Below are positions 26,793-35,810 of a DNA stretch of 64,000 bases, in pieces. This stretch comes from Pseudomonas sp. R4-35-07 (GTDB lineage: Bacteria > Pseudomonadota > Gammaproteobacteria > Pseudomonadales > Pseudomonadaceae), in assembly GCF_003852235.1 (NCBI RefSeq), contig NZ_CP027732.1:4960001-5024000 (forward strand). Reading direction: 5' to 3'. A program made the position numbers and the translations under genes. A model generated the notes under the pieces. The model was not told the DNA's origin. It did not search any database and saw only the letters and a program-made list of their open reading frames with translations. Within the stretch, counting starts at the first letter, position 1; every line of letters starts with the position of its first letter.

Positions 26793-29700
26793 GCACTATC
26801 GCCCTCTACATTGGCGCCCCCATAGAAGAAGAATCTGAGCGAGTAGTGCTTCGATCTCTCCTGGCAATACTGGAGGAGCGCGCCGTTCCTGCAACGGTGT
26901 TTGCAAACCTGCACATAGGTAGTCGCCAACTCGACTTTGTTATAGGTACCGATCAGCTCACCTTAGTGATTGAGGCGAAAGGGGCCTCATACCCACTGCG
27001 CGGAAGTTACAATGGTGACTGGGCTGCATTGACGCGGACTGGGCGGTGGAAGCCCTATCGAAACGCCTATCTTCAGGTTCTTCAGGCTAAGAACGTATTA
27101 CGTGATGCCATGCGAGCACATGATGCCTCGTTGTCTGGGTACCCTAATGCTTGCGTGATGTTCACCCCTTCACTGCCTACCGGCTCTGATCTTCCTACAA
27201 GCAATCGCAAAGTAAGCCTCAATGATCTTGGCGAGCTCTCAGCGCTGATCAACCAGTGCTCCACGCTCCGGTGGAGTCCTGACCGCTGGCATCATTTTGC
27301 TGAAGCACATGGCCTTCAGCGGATTACCAATGCAGAGCGCGCGTCCGACACGCGTTTGCTCGACGCAGAACAATCCCTGCTTCGTTATACGAGCGCGTTT
27401 GCGGCCACTTATGGGCCTATAGCCGCACGATACGTGTCGGACATCTACGATCAGGACGGACAGGCCTACGAGCTCGGTGACATTGAGGCCGCGCTCTTGC
27501 GCGAGCGGTCGGACCTATTGATTCGCGGTCCTTCAGGTTGTGGAAAGACATTGCTGTCCCTCTACCTTGCTAACCGCGTCGTTGCTAGAGGTATTGTCCC
27601 TATAGTAGTTGATTGCAAATCCTTCGACGGCCAGTTGGCTACATCGCTAGACCGCGAAGCAGCACTACTCGACCTACGATCCGCTGCAGCTCTGTTTGCT
27701 GCTGCTCGGCAGATGTCCCGACCGATTGCAGTGTTTGTCGATGGCTACAACGAGTGTCAGGAGGCTAGTAGGGTTCAACTCACGAGGGCTCTTCGCGCTG
27801 CATCAGTCAGATACAACACGCTGATTGTGATCACATCACAGATCGATATTGAGCGACCCGACCTGCTGCAGCTTCGACATGTCAGCGTCGGGCGGCCTGG
27901 GAATGAGCTGAAGGCGAAAATTGCAAGTATCGCCCTGTCCTCAGATACATCCCTAATTCCCCTCCTTGAGGCGACCACCACTGGTATCGAGGCGGACCTC
28001 GTTGGCCAGATTGGGCGCGAGATTCCGCAATCTTCAAGTAGGTTCGCGCTCTTCGACTATTTCGTGCGACGTAAGCTAGGTGACTCAGCCACCGATGGCA
28101 TACACCTGCTTTGCGCAATAGCGAAACGACTGGTGGATCGCATGACATTCAGCTTGTCGATCAGAGAGGTGGATCGACTCTTAGCAGAACTCGACTTACC
28201 GGCCTCGACGCTGCGGCAGGCTCATAGCTCAGGCGTTCTAAACCTGCGGGGTGATCGTGTAAGCCTATGCCACGAGATGTACCGCAACGTTTTCGCTACG
28301 GAGGCTCTAGTTCGCCAGACAGGCCTCGATGATGGCGCGATTCTAGCCGCCCTTACAGTGCCGAAATACGGTGCCTTACGTACATTTATCATTGGTGCTA
28401 TTGAAGACGAGTCGCTGCTAGCGACGATCCTCAGCAGGGTATCTGACAGCAAGTTATTGGAAGCATGTTTAATTGGTGAATGTGGCAGTGCGGCGCGCCT
28501 TCTCATTACAGATGCGATAGCTGCTCTCCCGGCGCGACTCACCGAGGAGGCAACGAGGCTGAGGTTTGATATAACTGCGAACCATTTGTGGAAGGTGGCG
28601 ATCAACCCTGGCAGCCTCACAGCTTGGTCAGATCGCGACTTTGCGCTTCTTTCAGTGCTTACGGCCGGGATGGCAGAAGGACGCTGGATCAAGGAGGTAC
28701 TCGGCGCGGTGAAGATGATGGATGTCACTCTCGCCGCAGAGTTCCGGAGGTTGCATCCGGAAGCAGCGGAGAAACAGATCAACATTCGCAGTGGCCTGTT
28801 CGCGGTCACGTACGTGTTCGGCTCAGCGAATGTGGGCCTCACCCGTATAGCCTCGGCCCTCCATAGTGGCTTTCTCAACTCACGCAGAACTAGCGCTTCA
28901 ACTTTGGCCGCATCACTGGAACTTGCATGGCGCGACGTCGAGTCACCCGGGCAGCTTTACTTTACTTTAGCGTTATCACGCCAGGCATATGAGGTTCGGA
29001 ATACCTTCGCCCAGTATGTGTTGCCGTATCTTCAGCAAGAGATTTGGAAATTTCTTACCTATCATGTTCACCTTGACCTTCTCGATTATGCACATGCCCT
29101 TCGTGAAGTCCCGGACCATATCCGACAAGGGTACGTCGATGCACTCCAAGATCTCCTGCCTGATCTGCATCCATGGTTAGCCCAGACAGCCATTGAGGCA
29201 CTCAGCGGGCTGGACGCCTTGCAAGAAGAGGAAGATCAGCACGTAGAGAGTGTTCGTCTACAAGTATGCGAAATTCTGTCTTCGGAGTCCGCAGAGGCTC
29301 CCGGCGCAGCGTGGGGGGTCTACAACGCTCAATTCGACCATCCCTTCAGCAGCGCCTACATACAAGTACTTGAGGAATTGCCAGCCCAAGAACAGCTATC
29401 ATTCCTGCGTCTCGCATGCGAAGGAGCTGAAGGTGACGATTTCTTTCTTAGCTCCCTTATTGATGAGCTTGCACGGCAGGAAGATCGCCTTGCTATCCCT
29501 TACATCATGCGCTGGACTCAGCTACCATCGCAGCATTCGAAGCTACCTCAACAAGCTATTGAAACGTTCGTCGCTGCTTTCGTGGCGCTTGGCGCTCTTA
29601 AGAATGACCTACCCGCCGAAGCCCTTCGATTCGGAGGGGAGCCTCGTGAGGATGCGCTTCTCGCATGTGGCGTTCTTTACCATTGGCTTCAGCGGCGGGA

Positions 29701-30085
29701 CGCTAGCTCTGTGCTGGAGGAAAATCAGGCGGCATCAGCACTCGAAGTACTCCAGTCAAGCCCTGACGTAGCAGTAGGGGTTCTCTACACCATCTCCAGG
29801 TCTATTTCCGTTTGCGGGGGGCGCTCGGTTGAATTGGTTCGTGCATTCCCCGATCAAACTCTAGAGATATGTCGTGCGGCGCTCCAAAGTCCTAGCATCC
29901 AGTCTGGCTACTTCGATGGAGCATTCTTTACGAATCACTACGAGACACTAAACTTTGCCATCAATGTCATAGGTAGGTATGGCTCTGTAGGTGACCTAGC
30001 ACGACTCCGGTTGTTAATTGACGATTCGCAATCCGCTCTTACTGCCTTGAGCGCGATAAAATCAATCGAAGAGCGCAGAGAGTAA
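26783..30085 (+). CDS. NERD nuclease-STAND NTPase fusion
   Basis: A 1100-aa protein. Residues about 10-130 form a NERD (nuclease-related) domain, with QLDFVIG (D51) and LVIEAKG (E64, K66) as the restriction-fold active-site residues. A P-loop ATPase follows: Walker A GPSGCGKT (249-256) and Walker B IAVFVDGYNE (315-323), NACHT-like. From about 450 onward the protein is helical and repeat-like with no named domain. Start ATG 26783 has GAGG six bases upstream and overlaps the ATPase stump by 10 bp. The nuclease-NTPase-helical layout parallels the neighbouring 1530-aa protein while using a different nuclease, suggesting a second NLR-like sensor/effector for phage defence. Function is inferred from architecture. 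Confidence 0.7.
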   Translation: MLLSTIALYIGAPIEEESERVVLRSLLAILEERAVPATVFANLHIGSRQLDFVIGTDQLTLVIEAKGASYPLRGSYNGDWAALTRTGRWKPYRNAYLQVLQAKNVLRDAMRAHDASLSGYPNACVMFTPSLPTGSDLPTSNRKVSLNDLGELSALINQCSTLRWSPDRWHHFAEAHGLQRITNAERASDTRLLDAEQSLLRYTSAFAATYGPIAARYVSDIYDQDGQAYELGDIEAALLRERSDLLIRGPSGCGKTLLSLYLANRVVARGIVPIVVDCKSFDGQLATSLDREAALLDLRSAAALFAAARQMSRPIAVFVDGYNECQEASRVQLTRALRAASVRYNTLIVITSQIDIERPDLLQLRHVSVGRPGNELKAKIASIALSSDTSLIPLLEATTTGIEADLVGQIGREIPQSSSRFALFDYFVRRKLGDSATDGIHLLCAIAKRLVDRMTFSLSIREVDRLLAELDLPASTLRQAHSSGVLNLRGDRVSLCHEMYRNVFATEALVRQTGLDDGAILAALTVPKYGALRTFIIGAIEDESLLATILSRVSDSKLLEACLIGECGSAARLLITDAIAALPARLTEEATRLRFDITANHLWKVAINPGSLTAWSDRDFALLSVLTAGMAEGRWIKEVLGAVKMMDVTLAAEFRRLHPEAAEKQINIRSGLFAVTYVFGSANVGLTRIASALHSGFLNSRRTSASTLAASLELAWRDVESPGQLYFTLALSRQAYEVRNTFAQYVLPYLQQEIWKFLTYHVHLDLLDYAHALREVPDHIRQGYVDALQDLLPDLHPWLAQTAIEALSGLDALQEEEDQHVESVRLQVCEILSSESAEAPGAAWGVYNAQFDHPFSSAYIQVLEELPAQEQLSFLRLACEGAEGDDFFLSSLIDELARQEDRLAIPYIMRWTQLPSQHSKLPQQAIETFVAAFVALGALKNDLPAEALRFGGEPREDALLACGVLYHWLQRRDASSVLEENQAASALEVLQSSPDVAVGVLYTISRSISVCGGRSVELVRAFPDQTLEICRAALQSPSIQSGYFDGAFFTNHYETLNFAINVIGRYGSVGDLARLRLLIDDSQSALTALSAIKSIEERRE

Positions 30086-30288
30086 GGGGCTTATCGACGC
30101 AGGCATTCAGTCAGACAACGCTTAATGCCCTTATTGTTGCGCCCGCGGGATACCTTGGCTCCACAGAAATGTTCAGCGTCCGTGCCTGACCGACTGCGGC
30201 CCTGACAGGCCGCTCAGGGTTCACTGCCAATCATGGTTACGAAGCGTGCTGGTCAGATCGAATGCAAACGGGTGTTAAAGTTGAGTGC

Positions 30289-30390
30289 AGTATTCCAATT
30301 GGTATTCCAACCAAAAACTAAAATAGTTATTAATTTTATATCCCTATAAATCACTTAACCAATTTAGATTACCCCGGCCCAACAATTCAA
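30289..30390 (+). repeat. Attachment-site-like region 2 (arm repeats plus diverged core)
   Basis: TATTCCAA (30291-30298) and GGTATTCCAA (30301-30310) recur with 12-bp spacing, followed by an AT-rich stretch and the core ATTACCCCGGCCCAACA (30369-30385). Compared with the core at 19431 the TTACCCCGGC part is identical, but CTCCACCA has become CCAACAA, so the RNA 3' end is degenerate. It marks the right end of the second element; core chromosome follows. Confidence 0.55.
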
Positions 30391-30395
30391 AGCAT

Positions 30396-30426
30396 CGACA
30401 AAACCCGCCTTGTGCGGATTTTGTCG
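30396..30426 (+). terminator. Hairpin after the right att-like core
   Basis: CGACAAAACCCGC (30396-30408) and GCGGATTTTGTCG (30414-30426) are complementary with one mismatch, around a 5-nt loop. The position directly after the att-like core mirrors the terminator at 19456, consistent with the original terminator of the interrupted RNA gene. Confidence 0.6.
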
Positions 30427-30771
30427 TTGCTGAGGTTTTAAAACGCCCGACTGACGGGCCTTCGGAATTTTCCCGCAAGAAGTAGCGCCATCGATGAACT
30501 CCCCCTTCACCCCCCACCCCGCTAATCTCCTCCAGTCGCTGCAAAATCAGCGACCGGGTTTAGCAGCTCGGTTAATATCAAGGCCTGCAGGGCCATTCTC
30601 CATTCACGCGATGCTTTCAGCATCCGCTGGATTGCGTTATGGCGGCTGTGCGTGGGGCACTTTCGGGTGCGCTGGGTTCCTTGATTCCTGGTCTGCTAAC
30701 CCGCGTACAGTCGCCACCCTTTTCGTTTAGCAGCGATGTCTGGCGACTCCATCAATCAAGGAGTTTCAGTC

Positions 30772-31032
30772 ATGAAAAAGATCACCCCCAATCCCCCAAC
30801 AACCCTCTTCACCCTCGCCCCAGACATCCCCGCCGAAACCCTCCTTATCCAAGCCAGTGAAACCCTCGCCTCGCTGAACGCCATGACCACCGATCTGGCC
30901 TTTGAACTGGAAGGCTCGCACCGCCAAAAGCTGCTGGGGGCTCAGCAACTGATCGTGCTCGGTGAGTTGCTGCTGGAGCGGATGCTCGACACTCAGGTAT
31001 TCACTATGCAACCACCTGGCGCAAATCCATAA
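30772..31032 (+). CDS. DUF6124-family protein
   Basis: An 86-aa protein starting MKKITPNPPTTLFTLAPD, with ETLLIQASETLASLNAM and a C-terminal KLLGAQQLIVLGELLLER helix. This is a small protein type (DUF6124, formerly grouped with DUF3077) present in several copies in P. fluorescens-group genomes, function unknown. The ATG at 30772 has AAGGAG nine bases upstream. The 150-bp leader before it (about 30.60-30.73 kb, containing TGGCGGCTGTGCGTGGGGCA) resembles, from memory, leaders found ahead of other copies of the family. First clear core gene after the island. Confidence 0.65.
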   Translation: MKKITPNPPTTLFTLAPDIPAETLLIQASETLASLNAMTTDLAFELEGSHRQKLLGAQQLIVLGELLLERMLDTQVFTMQPPGANP

Positions 31033-31060
31033 AATATCGCTGTCAGTTGAACGACCAACC

Positions 31061-31100
31061 CGTACCTATGGCGAGCAAGCTCCCTCGCCACAGGTACGCT
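31061..31100. repeat. REP-like palindrome (GGCGAGCAAGCTCCCTCGCC type)
   Basis: An imperfect palindrome ACCTATGGCGAGCAAGC / TCCCTCGCCACAGGT between the DUF6124 gene and moaA. This is one of the common intergenic REP types of P. fluorescens, distinct from the GTGGGAGGGGGC type elsewhere in the window. Confidence 0.6.
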
Positions 31101-31279
31101 ATTGAACCCCACCACTTCGCCGCCTTCCGTGCCCCGTCAACTAACCGCCCATAGACCCCATCGATCAACCAGTCGCTAAGAGTGATTAGACGCCCGCAAA
31201 AAACATCGTTAGCCTCGCCTGAATCACCCGCCTATATAAGCGCCAGGGTATATACCCAACGTCGCCGCCGAGGTTTTTA

Positions 31280-32278
31280 GTGACCGATCAAATCCTGATG
31301 GATAGTTTTTCGCGCCGGGTCGACTACCTCAGGATGTCGGTGACTGACCGTTGCGATTTCCGTTGTGTGTATTGCATGGCCGAAGACATGGAGTTTCTGC
31401 CGCGCCAGCAGATTCTGTCGCTGGAGGAGTTGTACCAATTGGCGCAGAGTTTTGTCGCGCTGGGCACGCGCAAGATTCGTCTGACCGGCGGTGAGCCCTT
31501 GATTCGTCAGGGCGTGGTGGACCTGTGCAAGCGCATTGCCGCGCTCCCCGGTCTGCGCGAGTTGTGCATGACCACCAACGGTTCGCAACTGGGCAAGCTC
31601 GCTGCTCCGTTGTTCGATGCCGGGCTCAAGCGCTTGAACATCAGCCTCGACAGCCTGGACCCCAAGCGCTTTCGTGAACTGACGCGCACCGGTGACTTGG
31701 CCAAGGTCGTCGAGGGTATCGATGCAGCGAATGCCGCGGGTTTTCAGCGCACCAAGCTCAATTGCGTGGTGATGAAAGGTCGCAACGATCACGAGATCAA
31801 CGACCTCGTGGCCTTCGCCATCGATCGCGGCCTGGATATTTCGTTTATCGAAGAAATGCCATTGGGCGTGATCAGCGAGCACAGTCGTGCCGAGGCGTTT
31901 TATTCCAGTGCGCAGGTACGCGCGCGTATTGCCGAACGCTACACGCTGATCGACTCCGCAGAATCCACCCAGGGGCCGTCGCGCTATTGGCGCCTGGCCG
32001 AAGCGCCGCATATTCGCCTGGGCTTTATTTCACCCCACAGCCACAACTTTTGCGGCACCTGCAACCGTGTGCGGTTGACGGTCGAAGGCCGGCTGTTGCT
32101 GTGCCTGGGCAACGAGCATTCGGTCGACCTCAAGGCGGTGCTGCGGCGCTATCCAGGCGAACCGCAACGTTTGGAGCGTGCGATTGTGGAGTCGATGAAA
32201 CTCAAGCCCTATCGGCACAATTTCACCCTCGACGATGAGGTGCAGGTGGTGCGCTTCATGAACATGACGGGCGGCTGA
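31280..32278 (+). CDS. moaA: GTP 3',8-cyclase MoaA
   Basis: A 332-aa radical-SAM enzyme for the first step of molybdenum-cofactor synthesis, converting GTP to 3',8-cyclo-dihydro-GTP. The SAM cluster motif CxxxCxxC is CDFRCVYC at residues 25-32; the second 4Fe-4S cluster is provided by [10 protein letters not shown] and the downstream cysteine in LLLCLG (about 256-275). The chain ends in Gly-Gly, which the family needs for activity. The start is GTG 31280, with GAGG upstream; ATG at 31298 is an alternative. It stands apart from other moa genes and precedes a bestrophin-type channel gene. Confidence 0.9.
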   Translation: MTDQILMDSFSRRVDYLRMSVTDRCDFRCVYCMAEDMEFLPRQQILSLEELYQLAQSFVALGTRKIRLTGGEPLIRQGVVDLCKRIAALPGLRELCMTTNGSQLGKLAAPLFDAGLKRLNISLDSLDPKRFRELTRTGDLAKVVEGIDAANAAGFQRTKLNCVVMKGRNDHEINDLVAFAIDRGLDISFIEEMPLGVISEHSRAEAFYSSAQVRARIAERYTLIDSAESTQGPSRYWRLAEAPHIRLGFISPHSHNFCGTCNRVRLTVEGRLLLCLGNEHSVDLKAVLRRYPGEPQRLERAIVESMKLKPYRHNFTLDDEVQVVRFMNMTGG

Positions 32279-32314
32279 CCGACCCGGTTTCAACCCATTG
32301 CACTAGGCTATTCC

Positions 32315-33214
32315 ATGATCGTCAGAGCCAAACCCAACCTGATCGGTGTATTGACGTCGCTCAAGGGCTCCGTGGCCCGGCGCATCGCACTGCGCAGCCT
32401 GCTGGTGACACTGCTGGCCTCGGTGATTGTGCTGGTGGAAACCCTTCATCCAGCCTACTTCTCCCAGGTCAACGCCACGCCGTTCACGCTGTTGGGCTTG
32501 TCACTTTCGATCTTCATGAGTTTTCGCAACAACGCGTGCTATGACCGCTGGTACGAAGGGCGCAAAGCGCTCGGCGCCATGCTGATGGATGTGCGCGCCA
32601 TGATCCGGGAAACCCAGGTGATTCAGGACGCTCGCCAGCGTAGCGAGATCCTGCGTAACCTGTGCGGGTTCGCCCATGCCTTGAACGCCAGGTTGCGCCA
32701 TGAGGACGAGCCCAGCGCGGCAGCCCCCTGGCTCGATACGCCGCCGCTGGCCAACACGCCGAATATCCCGGAAAGCATTATCGGCCGCGTGACCCAGCAG
32801 TGTTCGGCCTTGGTCGAGTCAGGGCGCCTCAGCGAGTGGCGCTATCAGCTGATGGCCGGGCACTTGAGCAGCCTGACCCGCACGCAAACCATTTGCGAGC
32901 GCATCAAAAGCACCCCGCTGCCCTTCCCCTACACGCTCCTGTTGCACCGCACCAGCTACATGTTCTGCATCTTGCTGCCCTTCGCCATGGCCGAACCCTT
33001 GGGTTGGCTGACGCCAGTATTCACCGCCATCGTGAGCTACACGTTTTTTGGCCTGGACGCGATTGGCGACGAGTTGGAAGACCCCTTCGGCTACGACGAA
33101 AACGACCTGCCGACCAATGCCATCGTGCGCACCATCGAACGCGAAGTGCTGCACGCCAACGGCGCGACAGAACTGCCGCCTGTCCTTGAACCCGTCGACT
33201 GTGTACTCAATTGA
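32315..33214 (+). CDS. Bestrophin-family (UPF0187) ion channel protein
   Basis: A 299-aa membrane protein of the bestrophin/YneE family of pentameric anion or cation channels. The family-typical LSIFMSFRNNACYDRWYEGRK segment is at about residues 67-87, after two hydrophobic helices (LVTLLASVIVLVETL and TLLGLSLSIFM); further membrane segments occur at YMFCILLPFAMAEPLGWL and TPVFTAIVSYTFFGLDAI, followed by the acidic DELEDPFGYDENDLP motif of the family. It starts 36 bp after moaA on the same strand and could be co-transcribed. Confidence 0.85.
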   Translation: MIVRAKPNLIGVLTSLKGSVARRIALRSLLVTLLASVIVLVETLHPAYFSQVNATPFTLLGLSLSIFMSFRNNACYDRWYEGRKALGAMLMDVRAMIRETQVIQDARQRSEILRNLCGFAHALNARLRHEDEPSAAAPWLDTPPLANTPNIPESIIGRVTQQCSALVESGRLSEWRYQLMAGHLSSLTRTQTICERIKSTPLPFPYTLLLHRTSYMFCILLPFAMAEPLGWLTPVFTAIVSYTFFGLDAIGDELEDPFGYDENDLPTNAIVRTIEREVLHANGATELPPVLEPVDCVLN

Positions 33215-33345
33215 AGCCGTACACACAACGCATCCGACGTTACGCTCATGTCTTTCTCCGGCAGGCCGGCATCAATCGATTGCCATGAGGCTAAAGCGCC
33301 TAAACAATGGCTGCCTAATTGTTACGGCTGACTGGCAGGTGCCTG

Positions 33346-34242
33346 ATGGACATAAAGCAACTCAAATTCCTGATCGCGCTGGAGCAGACCCGTCACTTCG
33401 GCCAGGCGGCTGCGCGCTGCCATATCACCCAGCCGACGCTGTCGATGCGCCTGCGCAATCTGGAGGATGAACTGGGGTTGGAGTTGGTCACTCGAGGCCA
33501 GCGCTTCGAAGGGTTCACCGAGGCCGGTGAGCGTGTGCTGGCCTGGGCCAGAACCCTGCTCGCCGCCCATGACGGGTTGTTCGCCGAAGCGGCGGCGTGT
33601 CGCGGCCAGTTGGTGGGTAACTTGCGCCTGGGCCTGGTGCCGCTCAGCGGTTTCAACCCGATCAGCTACATCCAGGGCCTGTCCCACACCTTCCCGGAAC
33701 TCAAGTTCAGCCTGACCTCCATGAGTTCGGACAAGATCATCGAAGCGCTGGGCACCAATCAGCTGGACCTGGGGGTGTGTTACCTGGACCACGTAAACTC
33801 CAGCTACCTGGATTTTTTCGAACTGGGCGAAACCCGCGTCGGCCTGCTGTACGACACGCGCCACTTCCACTTCGAAGGCACCGAAATGAGCTGGGAAGAC
33901 GCCGCCCAATTGCCCCTGGGAATGATCAGCACGGGCATGCACTATCGAAAGTCCATTGACCTGAGCTTCCGCAGCCGCGGCCTCGCCCCCCAGCCCATGC
34001 TCGAAAGCGATTCAACCTATCAGCTGTTCCAGGCAATCCACGAAGGCTTTTGCTGCGCAATCATGCCGCTGGACAGCGCCCTGGAAAGCCCGATCGAAAA
34101 CCTCGCGTTTATCAACCTGCCGGACGCCAGCGTGCTCGCGCCACTGGGCATGGTGATGCGCAAGACCGAACCGCGCTCGGCGATCGCTGAGAAGTGTTTT
34201 GCCCACGCCAAGCAGTTGTTTGCCGCCAAGACGCAAGCTTAA
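33346..34242 (+). CDS. LysR-family transcriptional regulator
   Basis: A 298-aa LysR-type regulator. Helix-turn-helix at about residues 2-60 (KQLKFLIALEQTRHFGQAAA, QPTLSMRLRNLEDELG), then a substrate-binding domain with RLGLVPLSGFNPI. ATG 33346 begins at the family-typical position (MDIKQLKFL); the longer frame from 33319 adds nine residues that do not fit. From memory this subtype is commonly located near formate dehydrogenase or molybdenum-related genes in Pseudomonas, which would agree with moaA nearby. Its target and ligand are not visible from the sequence. Confidence 0.85.
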   Translation: MDIKQLKFLIALEQTRHFGQAAARCHITQPTLSMRLRNLEDELGLELVTRGQRFEGFTEAGERVLAWARTLLAAHDGLFAEAAACRGQLVGNLRLGLVPLSGFNPISYIQGLSHTFPELKFSLTSMSSDKIIEALGTNQLDLGVCYLDHVNSSYLDFFELGETRVGLLYDTRHFHFEGTEMSWEDAAQLPLGMISTGMHYRKSIDLSFRSRGLAPQPMLESDSTYQLFQAIHEGFCCAIMPLDSALESPIENLAFINLPDASVLAPLGMVMRKTEPRSAIAEKCFAHAKQLFAAKTQA

Positions 34243-34355
34243 CCCGACCTCAAAAAAACCCCACACTCGTTCACGAATCGTTAAGAAACCCATCCCTATA
34301 CTGGCGGGCAGCCACGGTCGCTCTCCCGAGCGGTCTCCTGCCCGGTAGCCACCCC

Positions 34356-35795
34356 ATGACGCGTCCCGTTCCCCTGCTGCTCCTGCTCGCTGCGCTGTTG
34401 TTCTTCTTCGCCCTGGGCAACCATGAACTGCAAGGCTCCACCGAAGCCCGTGTTTCCGGGATCGCCATGGCCATGCACCTGGACAATGACTGGGTGGTGC
34501 CGCGTCTGTTTCGTGAGCCTTTCCTGGAAAAACCGCCGCTGAGCCTGTGGCTGGATGCCGGGGCGATTCGCGTGTTTGGCGCGAGCACCGGGGCCGTGCG
34601 CCTGGCGTCGGCCTTTGCTGGATTGTTCAGCGTGATGCTGCTCTACGGCATGCTGCGCCGGTTCGGGCGGCCAACCACGCTGGCGTTCAGTGCCGCGTTG
34701 ATCCTGGCGACCATGGCCAGTTATTGGGGCAATGTGCGCGGGGTGGGTGAGGATTCGTTGCTCAGCCTGGGCGTGACCGCTGCGTTGCTCGGGTTCTACC
34801 AGGCGATGCGCCCCGGGCCCGAGCGTCAGGGTTCCACCGCCTGGGCATGGGCGTTGTTTACGGCGGGGATGGTCATCGCGACGTTGAGCAAGGGCGTGCT
34901 GGGCCTGGCGATGCCGGGCATTGTGATGTTCGTCTACCTGGCCTGCACCAGCCTGATGGATAAACGCCTGCGCCTTGGCGACTGGCTCAAGCCCGCGTTG
35001 TTCACGCTGCTGGCCTTGGTGCCGTTGCTGATCTGGCTGGGGTTTCTGTTTCAGCGCGGCGGCATGCAGGCCGTCGGTGAGGTGCTGTGGACCAACAGCG
35101 TCGGGCGCTTCAGCGGCTCGTTTGTCGAAGCCGGGCATTACGAGCCGTTCTACTATTACCTCGCCAAACTGCCCGAGGCCTTCCTGCCGTGGAACATCCT
35201 GGTGTACCTGGGCCTGTGGCACTTTCGTAAAAGCCTGGTGCGCAACCGCTACCGCCTGTTTTTCAGCGTATGGCTGGTGGCGCAGTTCACCCTGCTGACA
35301 CTGGCCTCGAGCAAACGCACGGTCTATCTGATGGCACTGACCCCGGCCGCCGCCGTACTGGCCGCAGAATATGCGCGGGTGCTGCTGGAGTGGGTGAGAG
35401 AGCACAAACCGGCGCTGTACCGCTATCACCGGCGCATTATCTTCGGTGTGTTCACCCTAGCCATCGCCTGCTACCTCAGCGCAGCCTTCTGGTTCGCGCC
35501 CAAAGCCGATGTGCGTCAGTCATTCGTGCCCGTGATCAGTCAGGTCCAGGCACTGCAAGACGAAGGTAGGGAGGTGGCGCTGTTCCAACCCAATGAGCGG
35601 ATCGCCGGCGCCAGCGTGTTCTATCTGCAGGCCTATTTGCCGATTCTGCAGACCGAGCCCCAATTGCGTGCATTTCTCGGCGCCAAACCCGGCAACATTG
35701 CGCTGCTGGACCACACGGACCGACTGAATGAGAAAGTGACAGTGATCAAGGAAATGGCGATCAATCGCCAGCCTTACTACTTCGTCGAGCAGTAA
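34356..35795 (+). CDS. ArnT-like glycosyltransferase (GT39/PMT family)
   Basis: A 479-aa inner-membrane glycosyltransferase of the ArnT/PMT type, with many hydrophobic helices. The N-terminal helix PLLLLLAALLFFFALGNHEL is followed by the periplasmic catalytic loop motif STEARVSGIAMAM, matching the family's acidic (D/E)xR-type site. Members transfer sugars from polyprenyl-phosphate carriers to lipid A or other acceptors; the substrate here is unknown. The ATG at 34356 follows a Gly/Pro-poor leader; the frame is open from 34194 but the extension is not family-like. Confidence 0.75.
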   Translation: MTRPVPLLLLLAALLFFFALGNHELQGSTEARVSGIAMAMHLDNDWVVPRLFREPFLEKPPLSLWLDAGAIRVFGASTGAVRLASAFAGLFSVMLLYGMLRRFGRPTTLAFSAALILATMASYWGNVRGVGEDSLLSLGVTAALLGFYQAMRPGPERQGSTAWAWALFTAGMVIATLSKGVLGLAMPGIVMFVYLACTSLMDKRLRLGDWLKPALFTLLALVPLLIWLGFLFQRGGMQAVGEVLWTNSVGRFSGSFVEAGHYEPFYYYLAKLPEAFLPWNILVYLGLWHFRKSLVRNRYRLFFSVWLVAQFTLLTLASSKRTVYLMALTPAAAVLAAEYARVLLEWVREHKPALYRYHRRIIFGVFTLAIACYLSAAFWFAPKADVRQSFVPVISQVQALQDEGREVALFQPNERIAGASVFYLQAYLPILQTEPQLRAFLGAKPGNIALLDHTDRLNEKVTVIKEMAINRQPYYFVEQ

Positions 35796-35810
35796 GGCGA
35801 GCGCGCGCCA

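Larger units (their letters stand above)
19431..30390. mobile_element. Degraded integrative element carrying two STAND NTPases
   Basis: The segment is bounded by two att-like cores (TTACCCCGGC at 19431 and ATTACCCCGGCC at 30368), each preceded by paired GGTATTCCAA repeats and followed by a terminator hairpin. A truncated integrase start lies just inside the left boundary, the usual place for an integrase. The cargo is a hypothetical gene and two large nuclease-NTPase genes. With the integrase broken and the right core diverged, it is probably fixed. Boundaries are inferred from the repeats. Confidence 0.5.

Noticed and set aside
34296..35429. 377-codon minus-strand open frame opposite the ArnT-like gene
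   Set aside because: Gln/His/Arg-rich translation with no family resemblance; a shadow frame of a GC-rich gene.
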